NCBI GenBank assembly: GCA_934047225.1
Contig: OW203988.1
Span: 7,846,229 to 7,910,228 of the forward strand
Direction of reading: 5' to 3'
Length of the DNA: 64,000 nucleotides
Source of the DNA: Ypsolopha sequella
Lineage: Eukaryota; Arthropoda; Insecta; Lepidoptera; Ypsolophidae
The notes beneath the pieces were generated by a model, which worked only from the letters and a program-made list of their open reading frames with translations, ran no database searches and was not told the origin of the DNA. The translations under genes were made by a program, and so were the position numbers. Of this stretch, positions 12,401 through 27,400 are shown piece after piece. Numbering within the stretch: position 1 is the first letter of the stretch; every line of letters begins with the position of its first letter.

Positions 12401-15400
12401 AATAGATAGCGCTAAAATATTCACTGTTAGTGTTGCCAATTTAGCGCCATCTAGTTTTTCTAAGCAAAGCTATTACAGCCACCACATGTTTACTTGGTAA
12501 CCATGAGAGTTTACTTGCATCCAATTAAACAAATTATGCTTATTTGCAACACATGGCGACATCTGGTACTGTAAGGGCGCGTAAAAAATTTGCTACGCTT
12601 TGATGTATGGGGGTTGTTGGTCTATACGTAGTAATACTTAGTCTATGCCTTTATAACGTTATAAAAAATGTCATTATAAAGTGTTTTACAACGTATCGAA
12701 ACGAGATACAACTGATATTAAGAACTATATATAACGTTACTAGCCTTTACCCGCGGCTTCGATCGTGCCGAGACCGTTTGAATTTTCCCGGGATAAATAG
12801 TAGCCTACGTCACTGTCCGGCCCATATACCTATATATCTCTATGCAAACAATCTCGTCAATCCGTTGTTGTGTGAAAGAAGGACAAACCAACAAACATAC
12901 TTTCGCATTTATAATAGGGGTACAGATTTCATGATTACCTGTCTAAAAATAACGTTTTTATAACGCTATTTCAAATTCAACACTCTCGATATCAAATAAT
13001 AATGCATAGTTTTAAGAATTATATCCCGTTAGAGATTTACAGAGAGAATACTATCATGGTTATTTCAATATGATTTGGGTTGAGCTAGCAGTCGTACTCT
13101 TGCAAAAAACGTAATTTTGAATATAAATTTCTGCTAGATTTTATTTTGCAATATAATCTAAATCCTGTATTGACTCCTTTGTTTATTTTATTAATTGAAG
13201 ACGGTACCCGTACTTCAATTGTGTACTTGCACATTTTGAATTTAAGCTATTTAGGTTTATGTTTGATGATAACTCGCGATTTAAGTTATGTGACTATTAG
13301 GTGCTTTAAATAAATATCGCCGCGATAAATAAGTTGACAAGAAAATAATTCATGAATTACTATGTAACAATTTAAATTTAATTTTAAACGTCAGTCGCTT
13401 AGTGCGTAACTTAACTTTGTTTCTCTTGTTAAAAAGTTAAAAATTTAAAAACTTTTGGTATGTGGCAATTGACGCCAATAGTTCAGTATTAGTGAGGTTT
13501 ATAAACCATGAGTTTGAAATTTAAGGCACAGTTAATTATGATCTTGTCCAAAAAAAATTATAACAGCATTTTAAGTTGGTTTTGAAAAGATCAGGACTGT
13601 TCAGGACTGATTGTGTATACAATTTCTAACTCTCATTTCATAAACCTCACTAATACTGAACTATTGGCGTCAATTGCCACATACCAAAATGCTTTCAAAT
13701 TTTCATTTCTTAGCAAGAAAAAGTTATGCATTTTGCGCTAAGCGACCTTAAAAAAAAACAAAAGGATCATATTACACATCCTGTTAAAATTCAAAATGGC
13801 TACAGCACGTTACTTGAATACTGTCTTTGGGACCAAAAGTTTTGATATGTAATATTATAAAGCTCTTTTTTTTTTCAAGGTGCGGTGCATCACCATTTGA
13901 TCGAGACCCGTCAGCGCATGAAGGTTGGCATCATTGTAGAGACAGCTGAAGCGAGGGAAGTGCATCACATGTGCGTTTTACTCGGTAAGTTCTGCCATTT
14001 TTGGTTCAGAGAAACTTTGTAGATGCATAGAACAGCGCAAATCAGCGGTGAATGTGCAGAGTGAGTTTCATGTTGCTTTCGGATAGTAAAATAAGCCTCC
14101 TACTAGGACTGCTAGGTTGTTCATCCAATTTAATGGCTAGGCTGCTCGTTGTTAAAGTTAAGGTACCTCGTTGCGTTCAACTGTTTGGCCGAGCACCTTT
14201 TAGCCATTCAATTAAATGCCGTCATTTATTGAACAACCTAGCCATTCAAATGAGATGCAAAATAATTAAAGGGCGGTGACATTCATAACACATTCTATAC
14301 CGATGCGCATTTCAGCGCTTGACCGCTGCAAGAAAAAACACAATAATTTTCTCACCTAAAGGGTTCGATGGGTGGGTTGTTGACTTGAGCGAACAGCTTT
14401 TGAGGTATTCGTATGGCAGAGGCTGGAACCGCGAGAGGCACATAAAAACCTCAAAAGGTTTCCGATACACTCTTATGTATAAAGTATAAATATTTTTTAA
14501 TAAAAATAAATAAATAAAAATAAAGCTAGGGGGGCGTCGTTGCATATACTTTCCAACGCTTCTTTCCTTTTCAATAAATATACATATTATTCGAGTATAA
14601 CACGACAGGCGGGGCTGCGGACGATTTCATACTGACATGTATGTACCCGCCCGCAGTCCCGCAATGTCGCGTACTTTACGTCCCCCAAAGGGGTAGGCAG
14701 AGTCTATGGATTTCCACCTGTAACGATCCTGACACATCCACCAATCTAGTCATCCAATGTTGACTCTTCTGTGTTATTTTCCAGGTTACGGTGCAGATGC
14801 AATCTGCCCCTACCTAGCGTTCGAGCTCGCCTTCGCTCTCCGCAACGACAACATCCTCGACCCAACCTTGACTGACGAAGATATCTACTTGGCTTACCAG
14901 AACGCCATGGAAACAGGCTTGGCCAAAGTGATGGCGAAAATGGGGATTAGTACGCTCCAGTCGTATAAGAGTGCGCAGATCTTCGAAGCGGTGGGCTTGA
15001 ATGAAGACGTTATCGATAAGTGCTTCAAAGGCACGCAGTCTAGGATTGGTGAGTAGCCAATGTTGAATACTTGACTTTGATTTATGTAGCCAACTTAATA
15101 CTATAGGTTTGATAAGCGATCTAAAAATAGTAGTTTATGCTACAAGGGCTGTACACGCTAGTACATGAATGCAGAGCTGATGAGAAAGGGAAAATGGATG
15201 AGGTGACACGGGTAAGATGTGGGAAAAAACGTGAGTGAACTAACCTTTGTTCTGGATGGTTGCCGGCGAATGCGCCGCGTGGCGTCCCTTCTTGTTGGGC
15301 TGATCGAGCTGGTCTTGAGCAGGGATGAGCAGGATGTATTGGTTCGTGGAGTAATGTGAACACGACACTGGTATGAGCGTAGGTAAGCGAGATTTATCGG

Positions 15401-18400
15401 CGTGTCGCGGCGCGAACAGTGTGCACACGTGCGCTTCGATAGACGTCTGGCGCGGAAGAGAAAAAGCAAGCGCCGCCGGCGCGTGAGTCCTTTGGCGCGA
15501 GGCGCTGTGGTGCGAGATTACCCATGCGCATGCGCATGCGTCACGCTTGTGGCGTGAACAAGGGCGCAAAGGAATAAATTACGAGGACGATTTAAAACAC
15601 GAGCGTAGCGAGTGTTTTACCCGTAACCGAGTAATTTATTGCTTTTACGCCCGTGTATCATACTACGTTTTTCAATGCATAGTGTGAGGAAATGAAAACA
15701 AATATAATCTTGTGAACTTTAAATTATGATTGGCTCAAAAGGACTGTATCCAGAGCCGTTAAACAGTGGAAAAAAAGTATAACATCTATGGTACACAGGA
15801 AAGGCTGCAGGTTAGCCAACCATTGTAAATAAATTAAAATAATAAAGCCCTAGGGCAAAATAATCGACTTTCTGTTCGGTTTTGATGCTTAAAAAGTGGG
15901 TCTTTACGAGCACATGCATTGAAAAAAGTTTTATGACCTTTTTTGGGAAACTCGGCTTCCCCGTACACAGTGCTCGAGTTTGTTTAAAAATTGAATAAAA
16001 ATAAGTGTTGTAGATTTTTACTAGGCTTGTGTTGTGTACCCAGTATATATTTTTCTGGTTTTACACTAGTTTCTAGTCTAGTCTGTGTATACCTTAAGGT
16101 ATTTTACTCAGACTCTCTAAACTAACGTTTATACTACACTCGGCGTAAAAAAAATCGCGCCTTTTGGAAAATTTACTTCAAACAACAAAACAAGAAACAA
16201 ACACCACGCATTCGAGAGATTTGTTTTGTTAATGAAATGAAACAATTGTTTATTTCAAGGTCGTTAAATGCCCTTTCAATTGATACTAAATAGTTCCCTT
16301 ATAATTGGTTCCAAATATGAATGAAAGTTCTTCGAAGCAAACTTTTCATGAACAGGTGCGATTTTTTTGACGCCGAGTGTAGTAAAACTGAGGAAGGATT
16401 CAGTTTTTTATTTATATATATATATATATATCTATCGTTTTGCATTCTAGGTGGAGTAACGTTGGAAGTTCTGTCTCAGGAAGTTTTTGACAGACACGCT
16501 TTAACCTACACCGATAGCAGAGATGCCCTTGTGCTGAGGTAAATTCACATTATTCGAAACCTTCTTGAATCCTATAAAATGAATCAGGATTTTATTTGTC
16601 TCTATGACACATTAAATAGTAAAACATAGTCCCGACTCACTGACTCATCAAAGCCCAGCCCAAACCCTTAGACCTAGTAAGTTGAAATTTTGCACTGAGG
16701 TTCCCTTGATAATGTGGATAAGGAACAAGGCCGGATTTTTAAAAACTCTCACTGTTTCGGGAACAACGGGGTCCGCACGGGAAAGAGGGTATAGAAAGAG
16801 AATTTATATTATAGAAAATTCACCCCCCTTTGACTGACATTGAACTGAGAACTTGGGAATTGTCTTACATTTGGTCACTTGGTGCCCACTACGGAGCCGG
16901 ACTAAACAGACAACACTGACCGACAGACAGACCCTTCTCTACCTTCACCAGATGAGAGCAAAAAGGTAAATTAAATAGGTTAAGTTTGTCATTTTATTGT
17001 TTTCTCTATTTTATTTTTGATATTATTCCATATTCGACTGACGACGACCCCAAGTGGGTGGAAATATATATCGAAAATTTTCTTTTTTATTTAATTTCTA
17101 CCATAATATTCGTAAGAATCTGTATATATATATATATAATAAAACGGTATAGAAAGAGAAAGGATATTTAATGGATGGCGGATGATATACGAAATATTGA
17201 TAAGAGCAAGGCTTTTGAATTGTTGATTAATTAATACGAGAGCATTTGGTATTACATTTTCATTCTTCCTTTTTGACAACCCGGTTACACAAACACATAA
17301 ACCCATAACTGGATTCAACAAAAACGTAAAACTTACTAGCACACATAGAAGGATGATGGAAACATTATGAATGTTTCTGTAATCAGTCAAATCAATTCAA
17401 CGGAAATTAACCGTACTATCGTAATTTTTATGATTCAATTCAATTCAAGTTATTTCAATTAATACGTGTATTAAATAAAGATAAGATTAGCTATAATTTA
17501 CCTTTTTATTTATAAATCGTAGCATTAAATAGAAAATATTAAAGATCGACTGATGACCTCATTGAAGAGGCCAAAATATCTTCATCGAAATATTTTGAAG
17601 TGGATACTTCTTTGTTCGCATCTCATACATATAAGGGGCGTGTTCAGAACTTGTATGTCACTTCCGGAACGTCTTTTTAATGAAGGATAATTTGATTTCT
17701 GGTAGTTATTGTTCATGATAAGTTAATGCTTATTTGAGAAGAATAAAAAAAACCGGCCAAGTGTGAGTCGGACTCGCGCACGAAGGGTTCCGTACCATTA
17801 TCTATGGGAGCCCCCTTAAATATTTATTTTATTCTGTTTTTTAGTATTTGTTGTTATAGCGGCAACAGAAATACATCGGTGATAGACGGACAGCGGAGTC
17901 TTAAGGCCCTGCCATTCCAAAATGAGCATTTTGTTTAATTAATATTGTCAGTTCAATATCTCATTCAAATACAAGTTAAATATATGTTACAAAAGAGGAT
18001 ATACTCTAAACACAAGTTGATCTAAAAACGTAATTGAGTTAACTTCACTCGATATAACAAAATCACAAAGTAAGCTCGTCAAATTGCGAATAAATGTGTT
18101 TATAGCAAAGGTGTTCAACGGAGAGCATTAAAACTTTTCCTGAATTTTTTTTACAGATAACTAAAGACACTTATAGACCCATTTTTATTTATTTCTCAAT
18201 ACTTTTTCAGAAATTCCAGAAAAACCTCGCAAATTCACCGATTATGCGTGCTCGCAGCGCACGAAGCGAGCGTTCTAATGTAGACTTTCTGACGATATCA
18301 TTGAGTTAAAAATTACTTAATACCATTATTGTGTTGGATGCGTAGGGCCTTAATAATAGGGTCCTGTTGGTTACCCTTTGGGTACGGAACCCCAAAAATT

Positions 18401-21400
18401 AAAATGACCTCGTAAGCGTGCGCTGCCATTACTGACATATTATTACGATATCTATGGCCGCCATTGATTCTTACCTCTGTGATTGAGAGACGACGTAAGG
18501 AGTATCCACTTGAATAATTTACAGTTGTATCTCTAACATAACCCGCTGCTTATGTCGTTATCGTTTCAATTGTATGCCTGCAAGTTGTTTCAAATGTAAC
18601 ACAGCGCAAAACACACCAATAACGTCACAATGACGAATGGAAAGTCGCCCACAAAATGAAACAAGTTTTTTTTCTGCAGCCTAAACTAACAAGTGGGGTT
18701 GTTTGCAGAAACCCAGGGTTCTACCACTGGCGCGCGGGCGGAGAGAAGCACATCAACGATCCGATGTCCATCGCAAACTTACAGGAAGCTACTCTTAGCA
18801 AGAACAGCTCCGCTTACGATAAATACAGGTGACGTAATTCTAATTTTTGAATTAAGAAATTCTCGTAAAGCTGTACTCAGGTGGCGAATCCAACAATCAT
18901 AGCGCTGCATTTCGTAGTTAAGCGCCACTTGACCTAAAATTCTCAAATTTTAAATCGGGTGTTACGGAACTCTTAGGTAAGCGTTGCCTTGTTTGTGGTT
19001 AGTGAAAATGGGTATGTGTGACGTCATGACACCCCCTTGGGGTTGTTATGTTGATAGATCGCGTGAAAGGTGTTATTACGACTGCCGTCTGACAACATGT
19101 ACGAGTATTTTCTGTTAACTAAGTAAAGTCTTAGTCAGAATTTTTGCTATCATGTACACAGCACATGGGCGTAGCCAAGTTTTAGTTTCGGGGGGAGTTC
19201 AAGAAAATAAAACGATAAAACGTGCATGAAATAAAATTAATATTCATTATGTTTGAGAAAAATTGTTTGCAAAGTCAAAACGCAGCTGCTAGCAGAAGTG
19301 GCAGTTGGCCCGGAAAACGTCAAAGTAGGGGTAGGGTTGTAATATATTAAACTTTTCGGGTAGGTGTTTGAACCCCCAAACCCCCCCTGGCTACGCCCAT
19401 GTCACAACATAATGTCTTGTATGTTATAACTTTCTAATCTAAAGTAATAATATCTCAAATGACATGTATGTTTAACTTGCAGGGAGAGTTCGTTGGAGTC
19501 AGTCCGGGCGTGCACACTCCGCGGTCAGTTAGAGCTGGTGAAACTTGACGAACCGATCCCGCTGAATGAGGTGGAGTCCGCTTCTGAAATCGTCAAGAGA
19601 TTCGCCACAGGTAGTTTTATATCAATTTTAACAGAAGTTGAAATTATAATTGATTTATATAAGTTTAAATAATATTAGTTGGCGAAACTCAAAACATAGG
19701 TACTCGTAGTACTAGTCTATATGAACAACTGTTTGTATGGGAGCTAAGCGAAATTCTTAAAATTTGTTTTCACCTTTCCATACTAGACCAGTCAGCTGAT
19801 CGGGGCAATTTGTATGGGAGGAAGAGAAAAAAAGTTGCGAATTTCGCTTAGCTCCATAGTCATCCCGCGACCATGGCAGATGAAACTCTGCCGAAAATTC
19901 GGGAAAATATATAAACCAAACACGGTGAGACCCGTACTCCTAATAATGTTTATAATGACCGTGTAAATTTAAAATCTTATCTTGCGGCTATGATGTTATA
20001 TTATAACATCGGATAAACAATGTCGGTAAAAATATGTTTATAGCACACCGTGCGTAAAATGACCGCTTTACGCACGCTGCGCGTGCGTTAAATCGGCATT
20101 TTCCGCACTTCTGCTATAAAAAATTATACGAAACTCGTGCGAGAAACTTTTTCTCGACTCGTGTGATTGCAGCACTCGCCTTCGGCTCGTGCCGCAAACT
20201 CACACTCGTCAGAAAACGTTTCATCGCTCTCGTATCGTAATGTACTATTTGTTTGTAACAGGTGCGATGTCGTTCGGTTCGATCTCGCTGGAGGCCCACA
20301 CGACTCTCGCCATCGCCATGAATCGCATCGGAGGCAAGTCCAACACCGGTGAGGGGGGGGAGAACGCTGACCGATACTTGAACCAGGTAACTTTCGATCT
20401 CATGGTTTGCAGAACGCGCCATAGACAGAGTCATTCCATCATCTTGAAAAATGTATAATAAATTAATAACAGTAAAAATTAATTGCATACTACCCTTAAA
20501 AATTTGCTTTCGTAACCGAGATCTCAGAGTTTTGAGAAACAACAAGTTTATTATTTGATAACATTATAGCTAAACAATTCCCATAGCTTAATTTCTAAAA
20601 GATTTGTTTTTTAAGCTTTGTTTATATAGAATATACGCCATTTTAGGACATAGTTTTCATTATTTTGGTATATAAATTAACCATTATTTCTTCCATTAGT
20701 TACAGCAAAGCAAAAAACTTTTTAAAATTTTTGAAAAATGTCTATTATTACCGAAGTACACATATATAACTTTAAATATATATAATAAATAAAAGAAAAT
20801 TTAAAGCTTGAAATATATTTCGGCTCTTAATGCCCTTAGTGGGCCGAAATATATTTCAAGTTTTAAATTTTCTTTTATTTATTATATATATTTAAAGTTA
20901 TATATGTGTACTTCTAAATAAAAAGCTAATAGAGGCATATTATACATTTATTAAAGTATTATTACCGAAGTTAGCGATAGCGATATTTTTCACTTTTAGT
21001 ATAAAATCGTGTCAGATGATGTCACGCGACAAGCAGTTAAACTCACTTTGATTGCCAATAACGTAGTAATTTTTTGAGATATCGAAAAAAATATTTTACT
21101 ACTGTTTTCGGTTTTTTAGCTTTTTCATAAAAATCTCTTAATGTAGGACACGGTCTCATTGGGGATAGGTATACCGCCATATATCGGTCCCAGGCATGGT
21201 GGGCCACATGGTTGTGCCTGTTTTAAGAGCTGTCGGGGGGGGTTAATTGTCGGTTAAATTCGGAGGGGTTTGCGAGTAAGATGGTGGTACCGCCACAGTG
21301 GGGCTTAGTATCAGCTCTACCACCTCCTGTCTTAAGAGCCATTTACTTTGTCTCAGGACCCCGAGTTCAACAAGCGATCAGCCATCAAACAAGTGGCTTC

Positions 21401-24400
21401 GGGTCGGTTTGGCGTCACAGCTTCATACTTGGCTCACGCTGATGATCTACAGATCAAGATGGCGCAGGGAGCCAAGCCCGGCGAGGGAGGTGAATTGCCA
21501 GGTAAATATGCTGTATTATATTTTTGCTGCTATATACTATGTGACATTCATACTAAAGAATTTTATTTTATTTATTTATTGTTTTACATAAAATTTTGTT
21601 TAAATCTACTACAATAAACACAACATAAACCTTCTCAGGTTTGTGTGTGGTGCACTTTAATCTACCGTACAACTTAACTATTAAGCGTGCTCATAAGTAC
21701 AAAGGCACATTTAAGATTATGGCCACAGTGTATCTTATTTGTTCAGTTATAAATGTCACTTTCCATTGTACTGGCAACAAGGGTAATCTTGTTTGGAATA
21801 CAATGGAAAGAAATTCAACGGGGTATGCTAGTGGCTGAATCGTAATCGATAATTAAAGGGTTCTCTTCTCCCTAATTCTACGGCTCCGTCTGTTTCCAAA
21901 CTATAAACCAGTTACTTTCTAGATTTTATGGCTACTTTGTAAGCAGATTTTTGTAATATTATGTTGTATGACGTGTTTAATGTTGAGTAAACTCAAACTT
22001 GATTTTTATTTAGAACCGAAATGTTAAATGTACCCCATCACTAAACTCAGCTGTCATAGAGGCCATCACGTACTACTGTAAGCCTCCGATATGAATTTGG
22101 CTGTATTAATTTAATGTCACCTAATAAAACTATTTTTTTTTGTTCGAAAAGAGATATTTTTAAAATTAAAATTCATAATATACTCACGCATGACTCGTAG
22201 AGTGATCGGCAATTACTACTCCACCTGCTACGACCCTGACACACCTTTTTCGCTTATTCCATTTGAGTCACACAAACATTCCCATTCTGACTTAGTATTT
22301 CTTAAGTGGGATAAATGAATGAATGAATAAACACTGTATAGCATGAGATAAGATAGATAAAAAGAACAGACGGAAAGCCAGAGCGGACTTATTCTTACAA
22401 GAAATTTCTTGCAGTCAACTTTGGGAAAACAGAAACATTTTTATCTTTGAAATTTACATCAGTGCATAACATAAGTAATGAAAAAATATTTTATACCTAT
22501 TATCTAAACATAAATAATATGTATACCGATACACATACATGTACAAAGGAACAATCTAACGGAATATGTACGTACTATACGTATGAAACATAATATTCTG
22601 TTTATAGTTATGGATTCTAATAAAAATTTTTTTTTTTTTTTTAATCTTATTTATTTTATAAGCCATACATCTTAAGATTAATTCGGCTTAAAAATAATTA
22701 CAATGTTAGATGATGTGTAAAACAGTTGGGATTACTACTATGAGTGTTTTTATAATATTCAGATCTAAGGTTCAGTGAGTCTATTATGAAACTTACAAAT
22801 CTATCACTATATTCGGCCGTGAACCCTGAACTTAAGATTTGATGGAGAAAGAAGAGAAAATCGCCAGTAGAGCACCGAGTTTCATTTAAGAAATCCAACC
22901 TACATTGTTCGTTGATTTTACACTCGAGGACTAAGTGTAGGAGGTCCTCTTCTCTCTCACATCGTGTACAGTTTGTATCGTCTCTTTTTTTCATGATAAA
23001 GTTTATAATAATGTTATCAAAATTTCTCAGGCTACAAAGTGACAGAAGACATCGCTAAGACCCGTTGCTCGGTCCCCGGGGTAGGACTGATCTCGCCGCC
23101 GCCCCATCACGACATCTACTCCATCGAGGATCTAGCTGAGCTGATTTACGACCTGAAGTGCGCCAACCCGCGCGCTAGAGTCTCCGTCAAGTTGGTGTCT
23201 GAAGTGGGAGTGGGGGTCGTGGCTTCTGGAGTCGCTAAGGTGAGAAGCAATGAAGGAAAAGGAAATCCTTACTCCGGTTGTCTGTCCGTCTGTCTGCAGC
23301 AGAACGCAAAAACGAATAGTAAAAAAAATAAAAGCGGTCAAGTGCGAGTCAGACTCGCGACTAGGGTTCCGTCCGTATCGTGTATGAAAAATTAAATTTT
23401 GTCATTTTGTTTTCGTGAATTTTTCGACCGCTATATTTTGCCTGTAATCTTTACGTAAGCACATATTACCATATTTTTCGGTCCACCATTTGATTGTTGT
23501 AGGTAAAAATAAATTTTTCATGGTTTTGCGAGGTTTTCTCGAAATTAATTTCAGTAAATATAGCTAAACTATATATTTTTACAATCAGCTCTTTAATATC
23601 TACAATTTAATATTACAAATTGTATTTGTATTTATTGTACTTTTTTTAATAACAAAAATGTTTTTTCTTCGCAACCACTTATTTTCGTTTTTGGACTATT
23701 TTATTTGCAAATACTAACAAAAATATTGAAAAAGTACACAATGTATGTAAAAAAGCAAATTGTGTACTGTTTCATTCCGTTTAATTTCATGCAATAGTCC
23801 TTCAGGAAGGTGCCACAGTAACAAAAAAGTTAAAATATATTATATTGTATTTGTTGCTGTATGGGTTTATGGAAATATCCATCACCATGCATTTAAGGGT
23901 GAACATGCACTTCGAAGCACGCAGATCGAATACAAATTAGGGGTAGAATACACGAACCACTTAAGAACCCGGTGCGGGTCGACGCCAACTCCGATGCGAA
24001 GCGAAACGTATCGCGACAATAAAGCGCATATTTGGCTGGCTGGTCTAAACAAGCGTCTCACGCTTAGCCCCACGCCGTTCGAACTGTGCTGAGCGACTCT
24101 CGCCCTTTGCTTTGGAAATAATAATTATTTCCGAATACCTTAATTGTGCCCCGATTACTTGTTATTTTTTATTCTATTTTAATTCATTAGAATATTCATG
24201 ATACTTCCAAGTAGTGTATGTGCTTAATTTGCTTGTTAAATGTTCATAACTCACTTAACGAAGCCTTGTAAAAGTACTCAATTTTAGGGTGACCCATTAT
24301 TTTAAACATTTTTCTGGCCTGGAACGCGATGTTTGTGAAAAACTCAGGGACTACACCACTTCATATTGACCGTCTAAATGAAAGCCTAAAATTTATTTGA

Positions 24401-27400
24401 TTAAATTGTTCCACTATCGCGAGTTCTTATGGTTTTTAGATATGTATGAAGTACGATTCGGAGCGGGTTCTTAACCACAGAACTTTCGGCTTTACTACAA
24501 AATTGTATTTAAATCTGTTGTCCTTTTTGTCATATTGTAAAAGACTGACTTATAACACCGTTTTGTAGTAACACAATTCATGTTTAATTCAGGGTAAAGC
24601 GGAACACATAGTGATATCCGGTCACGACGGAGGCACCGGCGCGTCCTCTTGGACCGGGATCAAGAGTGCCGGCCTCCCGTGGGAGCTCGGTGTTGCTGAA
24701 ACACACCAAGTGCTCGTCTTGAACGATCTCAGATCCAGGTCAGATATCCTTATCGGAGCATTTGTTGAACCCATGGACAGATAAAAATATACAACGTGTA
24801 ACAGAAAGGTGTAACCATATTTGAAGAGCTTATTCGGTCAATGGTATAGAACAACTTTTACTATGAAGCCAACTCTGAAATCTCAAAAAAAAATCTGCCC
24901 TTCCATACATTTCAGCCGAGCGGCATTGCATTTTTCTATGAAATCTTGTTTTCGAGATACAGGATTTGTTCCATAGTAAAAGTTGTTCTATAACATTGAC
25001 TGAATAAGCTCTTCAAATATGGTTACACCTTTCTGTTACACGTTGTAGAAGGTGACATTAATTTATGCAGCCAAATTCTTACTGGAGGCTTGGTAAGTTG
25101 TCAGTATTACGGTTCGATAGAACTTTTTCCTAATTTCGCAAAATATAATGTTGATATTCCATATCATAGTAATTACTACTCGGGGCTGGGCTTGTGATTG
25201 TAAAAAAAAAACAATGTAACAAAAAGGGTCATCGAACCTTGACACTGAGCACTTACTGAGTCTTTAAAATTAATGTGACCTTGTATAATAATATAATCAA
25301 TTGTTTCGGTTCTTGACTAAACATGTGAGCGGTTAAGGCGATATGCGAAAAAAATACGGGTGTTTCTTTTCTGTGTATTTCATGAAAAACATGGAAAATT
25401 ATAATCAGTTTCTGGTATATGCATCTTGACTATATAATCTAGGGATTTGAAATTGGAAAACATGTTTGGATAAATTTTCCTCGATAGAAATAATTGTTGA
25501 AATGTGGTCGTCAAACACACTTTTTCTCCTCGTTTGACGAATAGGAACCATACACAGAACTTAAACATATTTTAATACACAGAACTTAAACATATTTTAT
25601 TAGGTGTGTTTCAACAATATCTAGAGATTTGATATTTGAAATTTTGCTAGCTATTTTAGTTTTTTTATAAAAATTATAAAACTAACATTTTTCGCTTTCG
25701 CCTTGAATCCGCCCCTCTCGCACTGCGCGATTTTTCGCTTGGAGTGAAAGTGACAAAAATAAAATTCGCATAGCCTCTTAACGGTACATTTTTTGGATGT
25801 GCAATCAATGTATAGTCAAATCATAATAATATGCCGGGTGTAAAAGGTCAGGTGTCTTTAAATGACACCATATAATATTGTACTGACTTTACTGAATCAC
25901 TTTCATAATGAAACATGTATTTTTTATTTCTTGTTCACCCTTTAAATTGCCGTTTAGTCTGTGTTCTAATTTTCTTCTGTCAAGTAGTAAAAATTGACTA
26001 ATAAGTATATGACATGTAGAAAAAATTACAATAGAGATTTAGTTTGTTAGTCAAAACAACAACCTTTTATGAAACGTCAAAAACGATTTTTTGTATGAAA
26101 GTGACGTCATAACTTTGTATTTTGGGAAGAGGCAAATAAGTAACTTCTAAATTGATTCATTATATTAAATTTTTAAAATTGAACTTCTTGCAAAATTATG
26201 AATCAAGTAGGCACTATTTTTGAATATAAATTTTACGAATGCAAGTTTTAAAATTTATTGACAACCGAGGCATCATCGGTATTCCTAGTATCATCCCAGT
26301 TCTGTCATTTATGCACAGAGAGGCTAAGAAGGTATTTTTTCGAGGGACGGAGAGTTCCTATTTACGTTTGTAGTAAGAGATGATAATTACGTGTATGTAT
26401 ATAAGTGAGGGAGAGAACGTGAAAGGTGGTTATGTGTATGGGGATTGAAAAAGTATGAATAGGGATGGGCAAAGGGGTAATTAGTGTGAGGGTGATGCGG
26501 GTGATGAGAGTATGGTTTAGATTTTCTGTCGGTCAGTGTTGTCTGTTCAATCCATGATTGTAGTGGGCACCAAGTGACCATATTTCTTTGTAGCACAATT
26601 GTCGGAGTGTCACTTTTCTATTCCATAGCACACATTGGTGTATGTCAGATTTGTGCATATTTCTATACTCTTGCAATAGGCATGATGACTAAAAGATTCT
26701 AATTAGTCCGTCAGTTTTCTTTTGTCAATTAAACAAAAAATTATGAAGATATAGACCGCTAAAGTTCCGCGTGACGCCACGCCTCAGTACACTTTTTAAC
26801 TAGGCGTGACGTCACCAGCCCCCACTCCCAAACTTTGACGCGCTTTATCTCTGTCATTTTTGTTTGATTGACAAAAGAAAAAATACGTATCTAATATTTT
26901 TTGATAATCTAAATGACGGACTAAATAGACTAATATTTTGTTTACCCTGTCATCTCCCCTATTCATGATGACTAATCTGCTCTACTTGTAGTAAGTCATT
27001 GTAAGACTCCTATTAGTTGACAAAATGATATAGTGTACCCCGCTACCCCCTTGTATCCCTATTACGTCTGTCCCCGAAAGGAATTGTCTTTGTACTCATT
27101 TGGTCGACTAGAAGGAGTCTTAAACTTCAAAAGCAAACCGGTACGCTGTCAAAGCCCTGACATCCGATCCATAAACAACGTGTAACAGAAAAGTGTAACC
27201 ATATTTGGAGAGCTTATTCATTTAATGGTATAGAACAACTTTTACTATGGAATAAAACATGTATCTCGAAAAGTAAATTCAACTGTTTCATAGAAAAATG
27301 CAATGCCGCCCGGCCAAAATGTATGGAAGGGCAGATTTTTTTTTGAGATTTCAGCGTTGGCTCCATAGTAAAAGTTGTTCTATACCATTGACTGAATAAG

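Noticed and set aside
15240..15569. Arg/Cys-rich open frames on the minus strand
   Set aside because: They lie in the GC-rich solo LTR; three overlapping frames are open only because of base composition.
17550..17585. Further hammerhead candidate (CTGATGA then cctc/gagg)
   Set aside because: The GAAA element is changed to ccaaaa and stem I pairs poorly; kept only as a decayed relative.
20818..20855. Hammerhead candidate in the 20.8-kb hairpin
   Set aside because: Stem II and GAAAT remain but no CTGANGA core on either strand.
23930..24110. GC-rich island as a possible exon
   Set aside because: No splice-compatible frame fits between exons 20 and 21, whose phases already join correctly.
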